Positions 25,841-34,397 are shown, numbered from the stretch's first letter. The stretch is DNA of 64,000 nt from Mesorhizobium sp. ES1-1 (GCF_020164785.1 NZ_JAIUGX010000009.1:124001-188000), one strand, 5' to 3'. Program-made: numbers and translations. Notes: a model not told the origin generated them from the sequence alone.

Positions 25841-26980
25841 TCAGGCGCCCTTTTCCTTGACGGCTTCCATGCCGACGGACCTTGGATTGAACGAGGCGAA
25901 CAGTGCCTGGACGTAGGGCCTGAACATGTGTTCGAGCGCGCCGGCAAACAGGATCACCAGTCCCTGGATGATGACGATCATGTCGCGGCTGATCGCCGGC
26001 ATCTCGAAGGCAAGTTCGGCGCCGCCTTGATAGAGCATTCCGAACAGGATCGCCGCCAGGACGATGCCGATGGGGTGGAGGCGCCCCATCAGCGCCACGG
26101 CGATGCCGACGAAGCCGGCGCCGGAAACGAAATCGATGGCGACATTGTGCTGGTCGCCCATGACCGGATTGAGCGCCATCATGCCGGCGAGCGCGCCCGA
26201 GATCATCATGGCGGTGATGATGATGCGGGTTTCGGAAATGCCGGCATAGCGCGCCGCCTTCGGGCTGTGGCCATAGGTGCGCATCTCATAGCCGAGCCTG
26301 GTGCGCCAGATCAGCAGCCAGACCAGGAAGGCCATGACCAGCGCCAGCAGGAAGGTGACGTTGAGCGGGGCCGAGCGGATCTTGGCGCCGAACAGCTCGA
26401 TAATCCAGTTGAGCTTGGGCAATTCGGCCCCGGCCAGGAAGTTTCGGGTCTGCGGCGCCTGCGAGGCTGCCGGCTTCAAGGGTCCGACCAGCAGATAGAC
26501 CATGATGGAGGCGGCGATGAAGTTGAACATAATGGTGGTGATGACGATGTGCGAGCCGCGCTTGGCCTGCAGATAGGCAGGTATCAGCGCCCATAGCGCG
26601 CCGACGAGCGCTGAGGCCGCGATGGCGAGCGGAAAGGTCAGCCACCAGGGCAGCACGGTGTCGAAGGAAAGACAGACGATGGCGATGCCGAGGCCGGCAA
26701 TGTAGGCCTGCCCCTCGGTGCCGATGTTGAACAGGCCGCAATGCGCCGCCACCGCCACCGAAAGCCCGGTGAAGATGAAGGTGGTGGCATAGAAGAGGGT
26801 GAAGGCAATGCCCGTGCCCTTGCCGAAGGCGCCCTCCACCAGGATGATGGCGGCGCGGAACGGATTTTCGCCGACCAGAACCACAACGAAGCCGGCAACG
26901 ATGAACGCAACGAGCAGGTTGATCAGCGGGATCAGGCCGTAATCGGCCCAGGCCGGCAGCTTGGCGTAAGGCGTGCTCAA
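25841..26980 (-). CDS. ABC transporter permease (nucleoside type), first subunit
   Basis: Inner-membrane permease, 379 residues, with about 10 hydrophobic segments from residue 15 on. Typical stretches are LFNIGTEGQAYIAGLG and LGYEMRTYGHSPKAARYAGI, the cytoplasmic coupling region also found in the second permease. Its start overlaps the ATPase stop by 4 nt (ATGA), and its stop lies 1 nt before the second permease start. The two permeases form a heterodimer served by one double-domain ATPase. Confidence 0.9.
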   Translation of the reverse strand: MSTPYAKLPAWADYGLIPLINLLVAFIVAGFVVVLVGENPFRAAIILVEGAFGKGTGIAFTLFYATTFIFTGLSVAVAAHCGLFNIGTEGQAYIAGLGIAIVCLSFDTVLPWWLTFPLAIAASALVGALWALIPAYLQAKRGSHIVITTIMFNFIAASIMVYLLVGPLKPAASQAPQTRNFLAGAELPKLNWIIELFGAKIRSAPLNVTFLLALVMAFLVWLLIWRTRLGYEMRTYGHSPKAARYAGISETRIIITAMMISGALAGMMALNPVMGDQHNVAIDFVSGAGFVGIAVALMGRLHPIGIVLAAILFGMLYQGGAELAFEMPAISRDMIVIIQGLVILFAGALEHMFRPYVQALFASFNPRSVGMEAVKEKGA

Positions 26981-28509
26981 AGTGCTGCCTCCTGGTGTTC
27001 GACACCAGCCATCAGCAGGCCGAGTTCGCCTTCGGTCGTTTCCGGGCCGCGCTCGCCGACGATGCGGCCGGCGAACATCACCAGGATGCGGTCGGAGAGC
27101 GAGCGGATCTCATCGAGTTCGACCGACACCACCAGCACGGCCTTGCCCTGGTCGCGCATGGCGATGAGGCGCTTGTGGATGAATTCGATGGCGCCAACAT
27201 CGACGCCACGCGTTGGCTGGCCGACGATCAAGACCCCCGGGTCTTGCTCCATTTCCCGCGCGAGCACGATCTTCTGCTGGTTGCCGCCGGAGAAATTGGC
27301 GGTCTTCAACCGGCAGTCCCCAGGGCGAATATCGTATTTGGCGATCTTGTCCCTGGCATCGTCGCGGATGGCATCGATGTTGAGGAACGGCCCTTTGAGA
27401 TAGCGCGGGTCGTCATGATAGCCGAGGATCGAATTCTCGTTCTCCTCGAAGGCCAGTACCAGCCCGACGTGATGGCGATCCTCCGGCACATGGGCCAGCC
27501 CGCGGTCGCGCAACTCGCCGGGATCGGCAGCGCCTGTCAGGTCGATTGGCTTGCCATCGAGCATGACCGAGCCGGAAACGGCGCGCCTGATGCCGGAGAT
27601 CGCCTCGAGCAGTTCGGATTGCCCATTGCCAGCGACACCGGCGATGCCGACGATCTCACCGGCGCGCACCTCGAAGGAGATGTCGTCGACCATGGTGACG
27701 CCGCGCGTGTCCCTCACCGTCAGGTTCTTGACCGAGAGCTTGACAGCGCCGGCCGCCGCCTCGCCTTTCTCGACACGGAGCAGAACGCGGCGACCGACCA
27801 TCAGTTCGGCCAATTCCTCGACAGTGGTCTTCTTTGTCTCGCGTGTCGCCACCATCGTGCCCTGGCGCATCACCGACACGGTGTCGGTGATGGCCATGAT
27901 CTCGCGCAGCTTGTGCGTGATCAGCACCACCGTCTTGCCTTGTTCCTTCAGCTGCCTGAGGATGCGGAACAGATGGTCGGCCTCGGCCGGGGTCAGCACG
28001 CCGGTCGGCTCGTCGAGGATCAGGATCTCTGCGCCGCGATAGAGCGCCTTGAGGATTTCCACGCGTTGCTGGAGCCCGACCGGCAGTTCTTCGACGATCG
28101 CATCGGGGTCGACGTCCAGCCCGTATTCGCGCTCGAGCCGGTTCAGTTCCGAACGAGCCTTGGCGATGCTTTTCTTCAGCAGCGCATCGCTCTCGGCCCC
28201 CAGGATGACGTTCTCGAGAACAGAGAAATTGTCGACCAGCATGAAATGCTGATGCACCATGCCGATGCCGAGCGCGATCGCGTCGTTGGGCGTCTTGATC
28301 GAGGCAGGCTTGCCGCCGACACGGATCTCGCCGCTGTCGGCCTGATAGAAGCCATAGAGGATGGACATCAGCGTCGACTTGCCGGCGCCGTTCTCGCCAA
28401 CAATGCCGTGGATGGTGCCGCGTGTGATCTCCAGATTGATGTCGCGGTTGGCGCGAACGGCGCCGAAACTCTTGTTGATGCCGTTCAGCTCGATCGCGGC
28501 TTGCGCCAT
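26977..28509 (-). CDS. ABC transporter ATP-binding protein with two ATPase domains (nucleoside/sugar type)
   Basis: A 510-residue energy subunit with two fused nucleotide-binding domains, like RbsA and the nucleoside ATPases NupO/YufO. The first domain has Walker A GIVGENGAGKSTLM (residues 36-49), a Q-loop, and Walker B EILILDEPTGVLTP. The second has a degenerate Walker A (GIAGVAGNGQSELLEA), as expected for this group, and an intact signature region FSGGNQQKIVLAREM. It is the first gene of the minus-strand transport and salvage operon. The 197 nt up to slyX, which is divergent, should hold its promoter. Confidence 0.92.
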   Translation of the reverse strand: MAQAAIELNGINKSFGAVRANRDINLEITRGTIHGIVGENGAGKSTLMSILYGFYQADSGEIRVGGKPASIKTPNDAIALGIGMVHQHFMLVDNFSVLENVILGAESDALLKKSIAKARSELNRLEREYGLDVDPDAIVEELPVGLQQRVEILKALYRGAEILILDEPTGVLTPAEADHLFRILRQLKEQGKTVVLITHKLREIMAITDTVSVMRQGTMVATRETKKTTVEELAELMVGRRVLLRVEKGEAAAGAVKLSVKNLTVRDTRGVTMVDDISFEVRAGEIVGIAGVAGNGQSELLEAISGIRRAVSGSVMLDGKPIDLTGAADPGELRDRGLAHVPEDRHHVGLVLAFEENENSILGYHDDPRYLKGPFLNIDAIRDDARDKIAKYDIRPGDCRLKTANFSGGNQQKIVLAREMEQDPGVLIVGQPTRGVDVGAIEFIHKRLIAMRDQGKAVLVVSVELDEIRSLSDRILVMFAGRIVGERGPETTEGELGLLMAGVEHQEAAL

Positions 28510-28706
28510 GCAGCTGTCCCACTCATATTTTTTTATCGGTTGGTCAAACGCCTAGCATGACGCCCCGCCTAAGCCAATCGGCCGGAGCGGCGTTCACTCT
28601 CGACAAATCCCCGCATGCTTGTCAATTTCGAACGTGGCCGGAGCCTCGACATTCGCTAGCATGGCGAACTGAAATTCGTACCACGGATGCTACACCAGGA
28701 GGTCTG

Positions 28707-28916
28707 ATGACCATGCCCGCCGACCGGTTGACGACTCTGGAAATCCGCGCTGCCGAGCAGGAAAAGACGATCGACGAACTGTCGGGCCAGATCGCCGAGC
28801 AGTGGAAGGTGATCGAGCGCATGCAGCGCAAGCTCGATGCGCTGACCGACCGCTTCCTGGAACTGGAGGAACAGGCCGCGCCTGAAGTTCCGATCACCAA
28901 GCCGCCGCATTGGTGA
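28707..28916 (+). CDS. slyX: SlyX family protein
   Basis: A 69-residue coiled-coil protein. The ATG at 28707 is preceded by CAGGAGG at 28696-28702, which settles the start. Heptad-like sequence LEIRAAEQEKTIDELSGQIAEQW runs through most of the chain, followed by the short C-terminal signature PPHW that is characteristic of SlyX. The function is unknown in spite of the name. It is divergent from the ABC ATPase gene and convergent with the BMP binding-protein gene. Confidence 0.88.
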   Translation: MTMPADRLTTLEIRAAEQEKTIDELSGQIAEQWKVIERMQRKLDALTDRFLELEEQAAPEVPITKPPHW

Positions 28917-28965
28917 GGGCGGGCCATACAATCCTACGCGGACCGATCTGGTCAGCCACGGCTCG

Positions 28966-28999
28966 CCAAACAAAACCGCCGGGCTTTCACCCGGCGGTT
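28966..28999 (-). terminator. Rho-independent terminator of the BMP-protein gene
   Basis: A perfect 10-bp stem (28974-28983 with 28990-28999) and 6-nt loop. On the minus strand it is followed by TTTTGTTT. It lies 20 nt after the stop of the binding-protein gene, and separates that gene from the downstream ATPase/permease genes. On the plus strand it may also end the slyX transcript. Confidence 0.8.
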
Positions 29000-29019
29000 C
29001 ATATTCAACTATTGGCCGC

Positions 29020-30009
29020 TCAATAGGGGCAGGCGTTGTCGGCCGTGTAATCGTGAACCTGGACCTTGCCGGAGATGATGTCGGCCTTGGCCTTCTCGAC
29101 GGCCGCCTTCATCTCGTCGGTGACCAGCGCCTTGTTGTTGTCGTCCATGGCGTAGTCGACGCCGCCTTCCTTGAGGCCGAGGTTTTCGACGCCGCCTTTG
29201 AACGTGCCGTTCTTGCCGTCCATGAAGGCGGTGTAGACGGCGACGTCGACGCGCTTCAGCATCGAGGTCAGGACCTTGCCGGGCTGCAGGCCGTTCTGGT
29301 TGGAATCGACGCCGATGCCGAGCTTGCCGGCATCCGCCGCTGCCTGGAGCACGCCGACGCCGGTGCCGCCGGCTGCCGCATAGACGACATCGGAGCCTTG
29401 GTCGATCTGCGTCTTGGCGATTTCGCCGCCCTTGGCCGGATCGTTCCAGGCCGCCGGCGTGTCACCGGTCATGTTCTGGATGACATCCGTCGCTCCGGCA
29501 GCCTTGGCGCCGCCGACATAGCCGCATTCGAACTTGCGGATCAGCGGGATGTCCATGCCGCCGACGAAGGATACCTTCTTCGACTTCGATGCCATCGCGG
29601 CCATGATGCCGACGAGGTAGGAGCCTTCGTTCTCCTTGAAGACCAGGGAGCGGACGTTGGGCATGTCGACGGCGTCGTCGATGATGGCGAAGTTCAGGTC
29701 GGGATATTCGGCGGCGACCTTCTTCAGCGCGTCTTCCCAGGCGAAGCCCGCCATGACGATCGGGTTGTGACCATCCTCGGCGAAGCGGCGCAGCGCCTGC
29801 TCGCGCTGCGAGGCGTTCGACACTTCGAACTCGACATAGGCGACGCCGGTTTCGGTCTTGAACTTCTCGGCGCCATTGAAGGCCGCCTCGTTGAAGGATT
29901 TGTCGAACTTGCCGCCCAGATCATAGAGGATGGCCGGCTGCACGTCGGCTGCGAAAGCCGGAAAAACCATTGCGGTTGCGGCCAGGAGGCCGAGAACGAT
30001 ACGTTTCAT
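29020..30009 (-). CDS. BMP-family (basic membrane protein) nucleoside-binding ABC transporter protein
   Basis: Periplasmic ligand-binding protein, about 329 residues. The ATG at 30009 opens the signal peptide MKRIVLGLLAATAMVFPAFAA. The mature N-terminus has the BMP signature ILYDLGGKFDKSFNEAAFNG, and later VGGMDIPLIRKFECGYVGGA and GVDSNQNGLQPG, as in PnrA-type nucleoside receptors. It is transcribed as its own unit with a strong terminator, ahead of the transporter genes at 24868-28509, so receptor and permease levels can differ. Purine or pyrimidine nucleosides are the inferred ligands. Confidence 0.92.
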   Translation of the reverse strand: MKRIVLGLLAATAMVFPAFAADVQPAILYDLGGKFDKSFNEAAFNGAEKFKTETGVAYVEFEVSNASQREQALRRFAEDGHNPIVMAGFAWEDALKKVAAEYPDLNFAIIDDAVDMPNVRSLVFKENEGSYLVGIMAAMASKSKKVSFVGGMDIPLIRKFECGYVGGAKAAGATDVIQNMTGDTPAAWNDPAKGGEIAKTQIDQGSDVVYAAAGGTGVGVLQAAADAGKLGIGVDSNQNGLQPGKVLTSMLKRVDVAVYTAFMDGKNGTFKGGVENLGLKEGGVDYAMDDNNKALVTDEMKAAVEKAKADIISGKVQVHDYTADNACPY

Positions 30010-30220
30010 GTGATCCACACCCTGTCGGTTGTTTTTTCCGTTACGCATCGCCTGTCCGGCCGGTGCACCGGCAGCCACGCGACATCAGCCAGGAGTGTAT
30101 TTTCCTCCCGCTCGCGGGCAATCTGGCACGGCCCGAAACAAAACTCACGCGGAATTTTGACCCTTTGGAAAAGCATGCCACCGGCAGGCCGTGGCGCGAC
30201 ACGATCCTTGCGCGATAGCC

Positions 30221-30883
30221 TCAGCCTGTGGCGGCGGGCATGACGCAGGCGATGCCGGTCCCCTTGCGGTTGGCATAGCTGGACGGGTTCCTGGCCAAAT
30301 ATTGCTGCTGATGACCGTCCGCGAAATAGAATTCGCCCGCCGGTGCGATCTCGGTGGTGATGGCGCCGAGACCGGCGGCTCGCAGCGAGGCTTCATAGCT
30401 ATCGCGGGAAGCGATCGCGGCCCGGTGCTGCGCGTCGCTATGCGTGTAGATCGCCGAGCGGTAGATGGTGCCGATATCCTTGCCCTGCCGCATGCCTTGC
30501 GTCGGGTCGTGGCTTTCCCAGAACAGCTTCAGAAGATTGCCATAAGTGACGACCCCCGGATCGAACACGACCAGCACCACTTCGGCATGGCCGGTGAGGC
30601 CGGTGCGGGTCTCCTGATAGGTCGGATTGGGGGTGATGCCGCCGGCAAAGCCGGCCGCCGTGACCCAGACGCCGTCGAGCTGCCAGAACAGGCGCTCCGA
30701 GCCCCAGAAGCTTCCCATGCCGAACAGCGCCGTCTCGAGCCCCTCGGGGTAGGGCCCCTTCAACGGCCGTTTCAGGACCTCGTGGCTGGATGCCGTCGGG
30801 ATCGCGGCGGCGCGGCCTGGCAGCGCCTCGGACGGCTTGGGCAGGTTCAGTTTCCTGTTCAGCATGTCACTGAGAAAGAACAT
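30221..30883 (-). CDS. MsrA-family protein lacking the catalytic cysteine
   Basis: 220 residues with the MsrA fold, but the active-site motif reads MGSFWGSERLFW where MsrA enzymes have MGCFWG. The Ser codon is AGC (30710-30712, minus strand), one base from TGC. Two further redox positions are also changed: the E. coli Cys86 region (REVCSG) is QETRTG, and Cys198 (GYCG) is SSYANRKG. Only the last cysteine (GIACVMP) stays. The substrate-pocket residues Phe-Trp, GHAEVV, HDPTQGMRQGKDIGT and YRSAIY are kept. It should therefore not reduce methionine-S-sulfoxide by the normal sulfenic-acid route; a binding or altered role is possible. Confidence 0.85.
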   Translation of the reverse strand: MFFLSDMLNRKLNLPKPSEALPGRAAAIPTASSHEVLKRPLKGPYPEGLETALFGMGSFWGSERLFWQLDGVWVTAAGFAGGITPNPTYQETRTGLTGHAEVVLVVFDPGVVTYGNLLKLFWESHDPTQGMRQGKDIGTIYRSAIYTHSDAQHRAAIASRDSYEASLRAAGLGAITTEIAPAGEFYFADGHQQQYLARNPSSYANRKGTGIACVMPAATG

Positions 30884-30917
30884 GCCCGGTCATCCTTTTC
30901 CTTGAGCAACAGCAGGA

Positions 30918-31238
30918 TCAGGTGGCGGCGAACTGGCTTGCGCGCCGCCGCCTGTAACCGATCGCATAGAGCAGGAGGGCAAGCACGGCGAACACGGCGA
31001 AGCCCGGCTGGTTGAGCACCCAGGCGATGGCGCCGTCCCACAGCAACGGGCTGGCCTTGGTTCGCACCAGCGTTTCGAAGGCGGCGCGCGTATCCGGCGA
31101 GACGGCCAGCCAGCTGGTGTTGAGCGGGGTCAGCACCAGCGTCGAAGCCGCGACGGTGCGCGTCGTGTCGAGCACCGCCATGATGACGGCGATCGACAGC
31201 GCGACCATTGCAGCGAGCCGGAAGATGAAGCGAAACAT
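30918..31238 (-). CDS. Small two-helix inner-membrane protein
   Basis: About 106 residues, family not recognised. The ATG at 31238 is chosen because it directly opens a membrane helix (FRFIFRLAAMVALSIAVIMAVLD). A polar loop of about 50 residues (TLVLTPLNTSWLAVSPDTRAA) should face the periplasm, followed by a second helix GFAVFAVLALLLYAIGYRRRR with a positive cytoplasmic tail. It is upstream of the MsrA-like gene by 34 nt on the same strand, so co-transcription is likely; a functional link is not shown. Confidence 0.65.
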   Translation of the reverse strand: MFRFIFRLAAMVALSIAVIMAVLDTTRTVAASTLVLTPLNTSWLAVSPDTRAAFETLVRTKASPLLWDGAIAWVLNQPGFAVFAVLALLLYAIGYRRRRASQFAAT

Positions 31239-31375
31239 TCGAGACCTTTTCCCCGCCAGTCCCCAACTTCCCTGAGGCGTTCCGGCATGTGTTTCGACTT
31301 GAGAGATAGAACGCGCGCTCCCGGTTCGCAATCGCGATGTGCGAATGAACCCGACGCCGTGCGATCTCTCCTAGT

Positions 31376-32086
31376 CTAGGCCACCCGCTCGCGCCGGCGC
31401 CGATGGACGAGCCAGACGGCGATGATGCCGCCGGCTATGGCGCCGACGACCAGCCCGACCAGTCCGATGAGCGCGGCGAAATAGCCGCAGCCGCCTTCGA
31501 AGCAGCTTATCTCTGCGACCTCGACGATGAGAGAACCGGCCAGAAAACCGGCGACCGCGCCGACGATGGCGCCAAGCACAATGCCGAGCAGGGCGGCCAT
31601 GACCGAAACGAAGGTCCGTGGCGCTTCGGTGCCCGGCCTGGCATAGACGGCCTCGGCGCCGGAGCCGCGCCGCAGCAGATAGATGCAAAGCAGGCCGATG
31701 CCGATCTCGATTGCCGTCATGCCAAGGCTTCTGGCGGAGAAAACGAAATCCGGCACTGCGAGCACATAGGCTTGCCGCGCCAGCAGCCAGACGATGGTGG
31801 CGGTCTGCCAGACGATGAAATGGCGGGGGAAACGCGCGGATCGGCCGAGGGCCATGCCGAGCAGGTAAAGTCCCCACAGGATGGTGACGACGTCGACGAT
31901 AAGGCCGGCAACAAAAAAATAGAACACCGCGTCCGGCAGGCCGGTATTCCCGACCAGCCACCATGCCCAAGACAGGCCGTAGACCGACCACGCCATGATG
32001 AAGAGGAGCCAGCCCAGCGGCACGTATGACAATCCGCTGTCCGGGTGCCCGGCAGGCGGTCCCAGGTCTCCGCTGTTCAACGCCAT
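31376..32086 (-). CDS. Six-helix integral membrane protein
   Basis: 236 residues, no catalytic motif seen. Six hydrophobic segments are clear: near residues 20-45, 53-80, 90-112, 119-137, 160-192 and 203-228. The last two are rich in Gly/Ala (LLGIVLGAIVGAVAGFLAG and LIGLVGLVVGAIAGGIIAVW) with a cysteine-containing loop CFEGGCGY between them. The first four resemble small DUF2569-type membrane domains, but I am not sure. The C-terminus is positively charged (HRRRRERVA). Confidence 0.6.
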   Translation of the reverse strand: MALNSGDLGPPAGHPDSGLSYVPLGWLLFIMAWSVYGLSWAWWLVGNTGLPDAVFYFFVAGLIVDVVTILWGLYLLGMALGRSARFPRHFIVWQTATIVWLLARQAYVLAVPDFVFSARSLGMTAIEIGIGLLCIYLLRRGSGAEAVYARPGTEAPRTFVSVMAALLGIVLGAIVGAVAGFLAGSLIVEVAEISCFEGGCGYFAALIGLVGLVVGAIAGGIIAVWLVHRRRRERVA

Positions 32087-32447
32087 ATCCGGACCGTGCC
32101 CCCGCTAAGTTCTCCATCCCTCGACAGCCGGCTTTGCGAAGTCAAGCGCGACCGAGTTCGCGCCTTTGCCTGTGCACATCATTCGGACGAGACCGCCTGA
32201 CCAGAAGGACGCAGGCAGCCGGCGCAAGCATGCATGGCCGGCAAAGCGAATAGACTGTCGTTATGGCTTGGCATTCGGCGCCGGATCGACTAGATGAGCC
32301 CCGCGCCTGTTGCTTCGAAGCCCCGGGCGCGGGGGAAGGGCGCGTGCTGGTTGGCGGCGCCGATGGCGGAGGTTCCGCATCGCACCCCGAGGGAGTTGCA
32401 TCTCCCCAACCCGCGCGGCGAAACCGGCCGGCGCGACATGCAAGGAC
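32087..32447. other. Intergenic region before tRNA-Ser
   Basis: 361 nt without a convincing gene. Open frames on both strands here lack ribosome-binding sites and recognisable domains, and one on the minus strand would run into the tRNA. It should contain the promoter of the membrane-protein gene (-) and that of the tRNA (+); I could not place the boxes. Confidence 0.4.
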
Positions 32448-32537
32448 GGAGAGGTGGCCGAGTGGTTGAAGGCGCACGCCTGGAAAGTGTGTTTACGGGA
32501 AACCGTAACGCGGGTTCGAATCCCGCTCTCTCCGCCA
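32448..32537 (+). tRNA. tRNA-Ser(GGA) with encoded CCA
   Basis: Class II tRNA. Acceptor GGAGAGG pairs with TCTCTCC (one G-U), followed by G and an encoded CCA at 32535-32537. The anticodon arm is CACGC-CTGGAAA-GTGTG with anticodon GGA, which reads UCC and UCU. A long variable arm with a GGGAAACC hairpin core and the T arm GCGGG-TTCGAAT-CCCGC identify it as serine. The sequence after it is visibly lower in GC, as is common where elements integrate at tRNA 3' ends, but no second copy of the tRNA end was found. Confidence 0.95.
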
Positions 32538-32594
32538 GTTACCCAATGACAGAATAACCATCTGTTATCACAAGATTAATTGCTGTAGCCTCCC

Positions 32595-33758
32595 TTGGCT
32601 GCACCAAAATCGGTCCCCAAAATTCGCTTACGCCGTGTCGATGATTTAGCTATCGTTCTCATTCGGAATCGGGTTGGGGGTGAGATGCCAGGATTGTCGA
32701 GGCGCTGGGCGGGCGCTCTATTCGGAACCAACACAGGCAACATCTACTGTGAGTTGGCGGGCGAAGACGTTGAACTAAAGGTGCGGCTCCGCGTGATGGA
32801 TCAACTGTTCGGCCTTGTACTCTACGAGGGGTATGGGAGCTTTGATGGTTCGAACTTTCGCTTCACGGCAAAGCCCATACAGGCTGATCCAAACGTTAAG
32901 ACGGCTCCGATCCGGGCGAGCGGGGAGCTGAACTCAAAAGGGTCTATCGCTGGCGACTGGGAGTCGGAGCTAGGCACGGGAGGAACATTTCTCCTTCATC
33001 CCCACGACTCCGCCACCGTGGGCGAGACCGCGAACGAGCTGACGGAAACGCTTCATACCGAGAACAGACCCCTTGGTGCTATTCGTCTGTTCCGGTCCGA
33101 TTTTCACGAACTTGTCGCCGCCATTCGCAAAGACTTTAAGGTTGGCCAATTGTTCATAACATTCAGCGACAGGAAGTCTCTACGGACTATGCCCCTTGAG
33201 CAGTTCCTTGAGGCTAGCAAAAACCTTGCGACAATCGACTATTTGCGACTGAATGTACAAGAGAAGGAAACAACAAACCTTAATCGGATAGCCGTGGTGG
33301 AGCTGAATTCAAAGGGCGGAAGTGCGATCTTGGTCCAAGGTGGTCAGGAATCTTGGGTGCGCGGCGAGGCTGATTTTCTAAAATCTGTAGTAGATCGCGG
33401 TTTAACGAGAACAATCACCTCTATCAAAAAGTTCGGGCTGAATGTCAACGGGCTGCTACTGCTTGTGGGGATCGCCGCCCTGCCGGAGCTGACATTCGGT
33501 AGGCGCCTTGGATTTCTGGCGATCCTGTTTGTTATAATGGCTGTGATAATGCAGCTGCATAAGGCCTTTGTGAGCAATGCAAAGATCTTCATGAATGAAG
33601 AACGCCCGCGATCACTGCAGGTTTACTCTGAGCAGGCGATATCGGTTGTAATCGCCACCGTGGCCGGCACTCTCGCGGCGGCGGCCTACGGCGCTCTGAG
33701 CGGTAAGCTTTCACTCGCCTTGGGGGCCTTGGCTGGTTTTTTCACTCCAAACCCGTGA
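32595..33758 (+). CDS. Orphan membrane protein with N-terminal beta-rich domain
   Basis: 387 residues from a TTG at 32595; an ATG at 32685 with GGGGGTGAG before it is an alternative start. Residues 30-150 are beta-rich, with lipocalin-like runs (FGLVLYEGYGSFDGSNFRF, and GSIAGDWESELGTGGTFLL). A mixed middle part follows (150-280). The C-terminus holds three to four membrane segments (NGLLLLVGIAALPEL, GFLAILFVIMAVIMQL, AISVVIATVAGTLAAAAYG). Base and codon use are less GC-rich than in neighbours, and it sits 57 nt after tRNA-Ser, so it looks acquired. A sensor or effector of a stress or defence type is conceivable, but no partner gene supports this. Confidence 0.6.
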   Translation: MAAPKSVPKIRLRRVDDLAIVLIRNRVGGEMPGLSRRWAGALFGTNTGNIYCELAGEDVELKVRLRVMDQLFGLVLYEGYGSFDGSNFRFTAKPIQADPNVKTAPIRASGELNSKGSIAGDWESELGTGGTFLLHPHDSATVGETANELTETLHTENRPLGAIRLFRSDFHELVAAIRKDFKVGQLFITFSDRKSLRTMPLEQFLEASKNLATIDYLRLNVQEKETTNLNRIAVVELNSKGGSAILVQGGQESWVRGEADFLKSVVDRGLTRTITSIKKFGLNVNGLLLLVGIAALPELTFGRRLGFLAILFVIMAVIMQLHKAFVSNAKIFMNEERPRSLQVYSEQAISVVIATVAGTLAAAAYGALSGKLSLALGALAGFFTPNP

Positions 33759-34094
33759 ATGTGTTCCGCTATCTCATTGCCGTTCTAAGCGCGTTGAACG
33801 CTGTGCGGCCATGTCAGCATATTTCGCTGCACAATTTTCGAACCTGGATTGCTATAAATTCTGACTCCGCTTCGCCATAAGCCATTAAGATAACAAGGCT
33901 ACCAAGCATGTCGGCCGCCTTCCGACCTGACATCCTTCGCATGAGATCCACCGGTGCCATAGGAATTGCGAAGTGCATTCCACATAAACCCGGACCCGCC
34001 TGGAACCTCCCGCCGCACCGTACGTTCTCCGGCATCCCGTCAATGGATCCGCCTCGATATCTGTTCCTGGCGCTGCGATAATCAGGAGCTCTCC
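33759..34094. other. Intergenic region after the orphan gene
   Basis: 336 nt of mixed composition. A minus-strand open frame of 73 codons (33814-34035) is present but has no visible ribosome-binding site or known domain. Otherwise I see only the promoter-proximal part of the DUF982 gene, with AGGAG at 34084-34088. The return to higher GC happens in this interval, so the right edge of any inserted segment may lie here. Confidence 0.35.
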
Positions 34095-34397
34095 ATGCAC
34101 GACAAGCTGTTTCATACTCCGGTCTCGTTGACCGTCGGCCTAGGCTTCAAGCGCGAGATCACCTCGCTGGCCGAGATGCACGATTTCCTGACCAACTGGA
34201 CGACGTCGCGTCGAGGTCCTCTCTATCGCAACGCGGTGAAGGCATGTGACCTCGCCGTTCCCGGCTACGTGACGATCGAGCAGGCGCGACGGGCGCTGAT
34301 TGAATTCGCCCAGGCCGCCGGCATTCTTTGGCCCGAACTGGAGCCCGTCGTCGGCGTGCACGCTGTTGCGCGGGGTCATGGCGGCTACGCTGCCTGA
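34095..34397 (+). CDS. DUF982 domain protein
   Basis: A 100-residue protein of the DUF982 family, common and often multicopy in Rhizobiales. The start ATG at 34095 has AGGAG 6-7 nt upstream. Typical parts are TPVSLTVGLGFKREITSLAEMHDFL near the N-terminus and YRNAVKACDLAVPGYVTIEQARRALIEFAQAAGIL in the middle. No catalytic residues are known and the role is unknown. It is followed by a strong hairpin and is probably a single-gene transcript. Confidence 0.82.
   Translation: MHDKLFHTPVSLTVGLGFKREITSLAEMHDFLTNWTTSRRGPLYRNAVKACDLAVPGYVTIEQARRALIEFAQAAGILWPELEPVVGVHAVARGHGGYAA

Noticed and set aside
26995..28560. A 521-codon plus-strand frame opposite the ABC ATPase
   Set aside because: Low-complexity shadow composition, and the minus strand encodes a complete ATPase with both nucleotide-binding domains.
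33814..34035. A 73-codon minus-strand frame between the orphan gene and the DUF982 gene
   Set aside because: No ribosome-binding site, signal, or family resemblance; length is within chance for this base composition.
32538..34100. A complete integrative element with flanking att repeats
   Set aside because: I looked for a second copy of the tRNA-Ser 3' end and for an integrase and found neither; only composition and position suggest an insertion.
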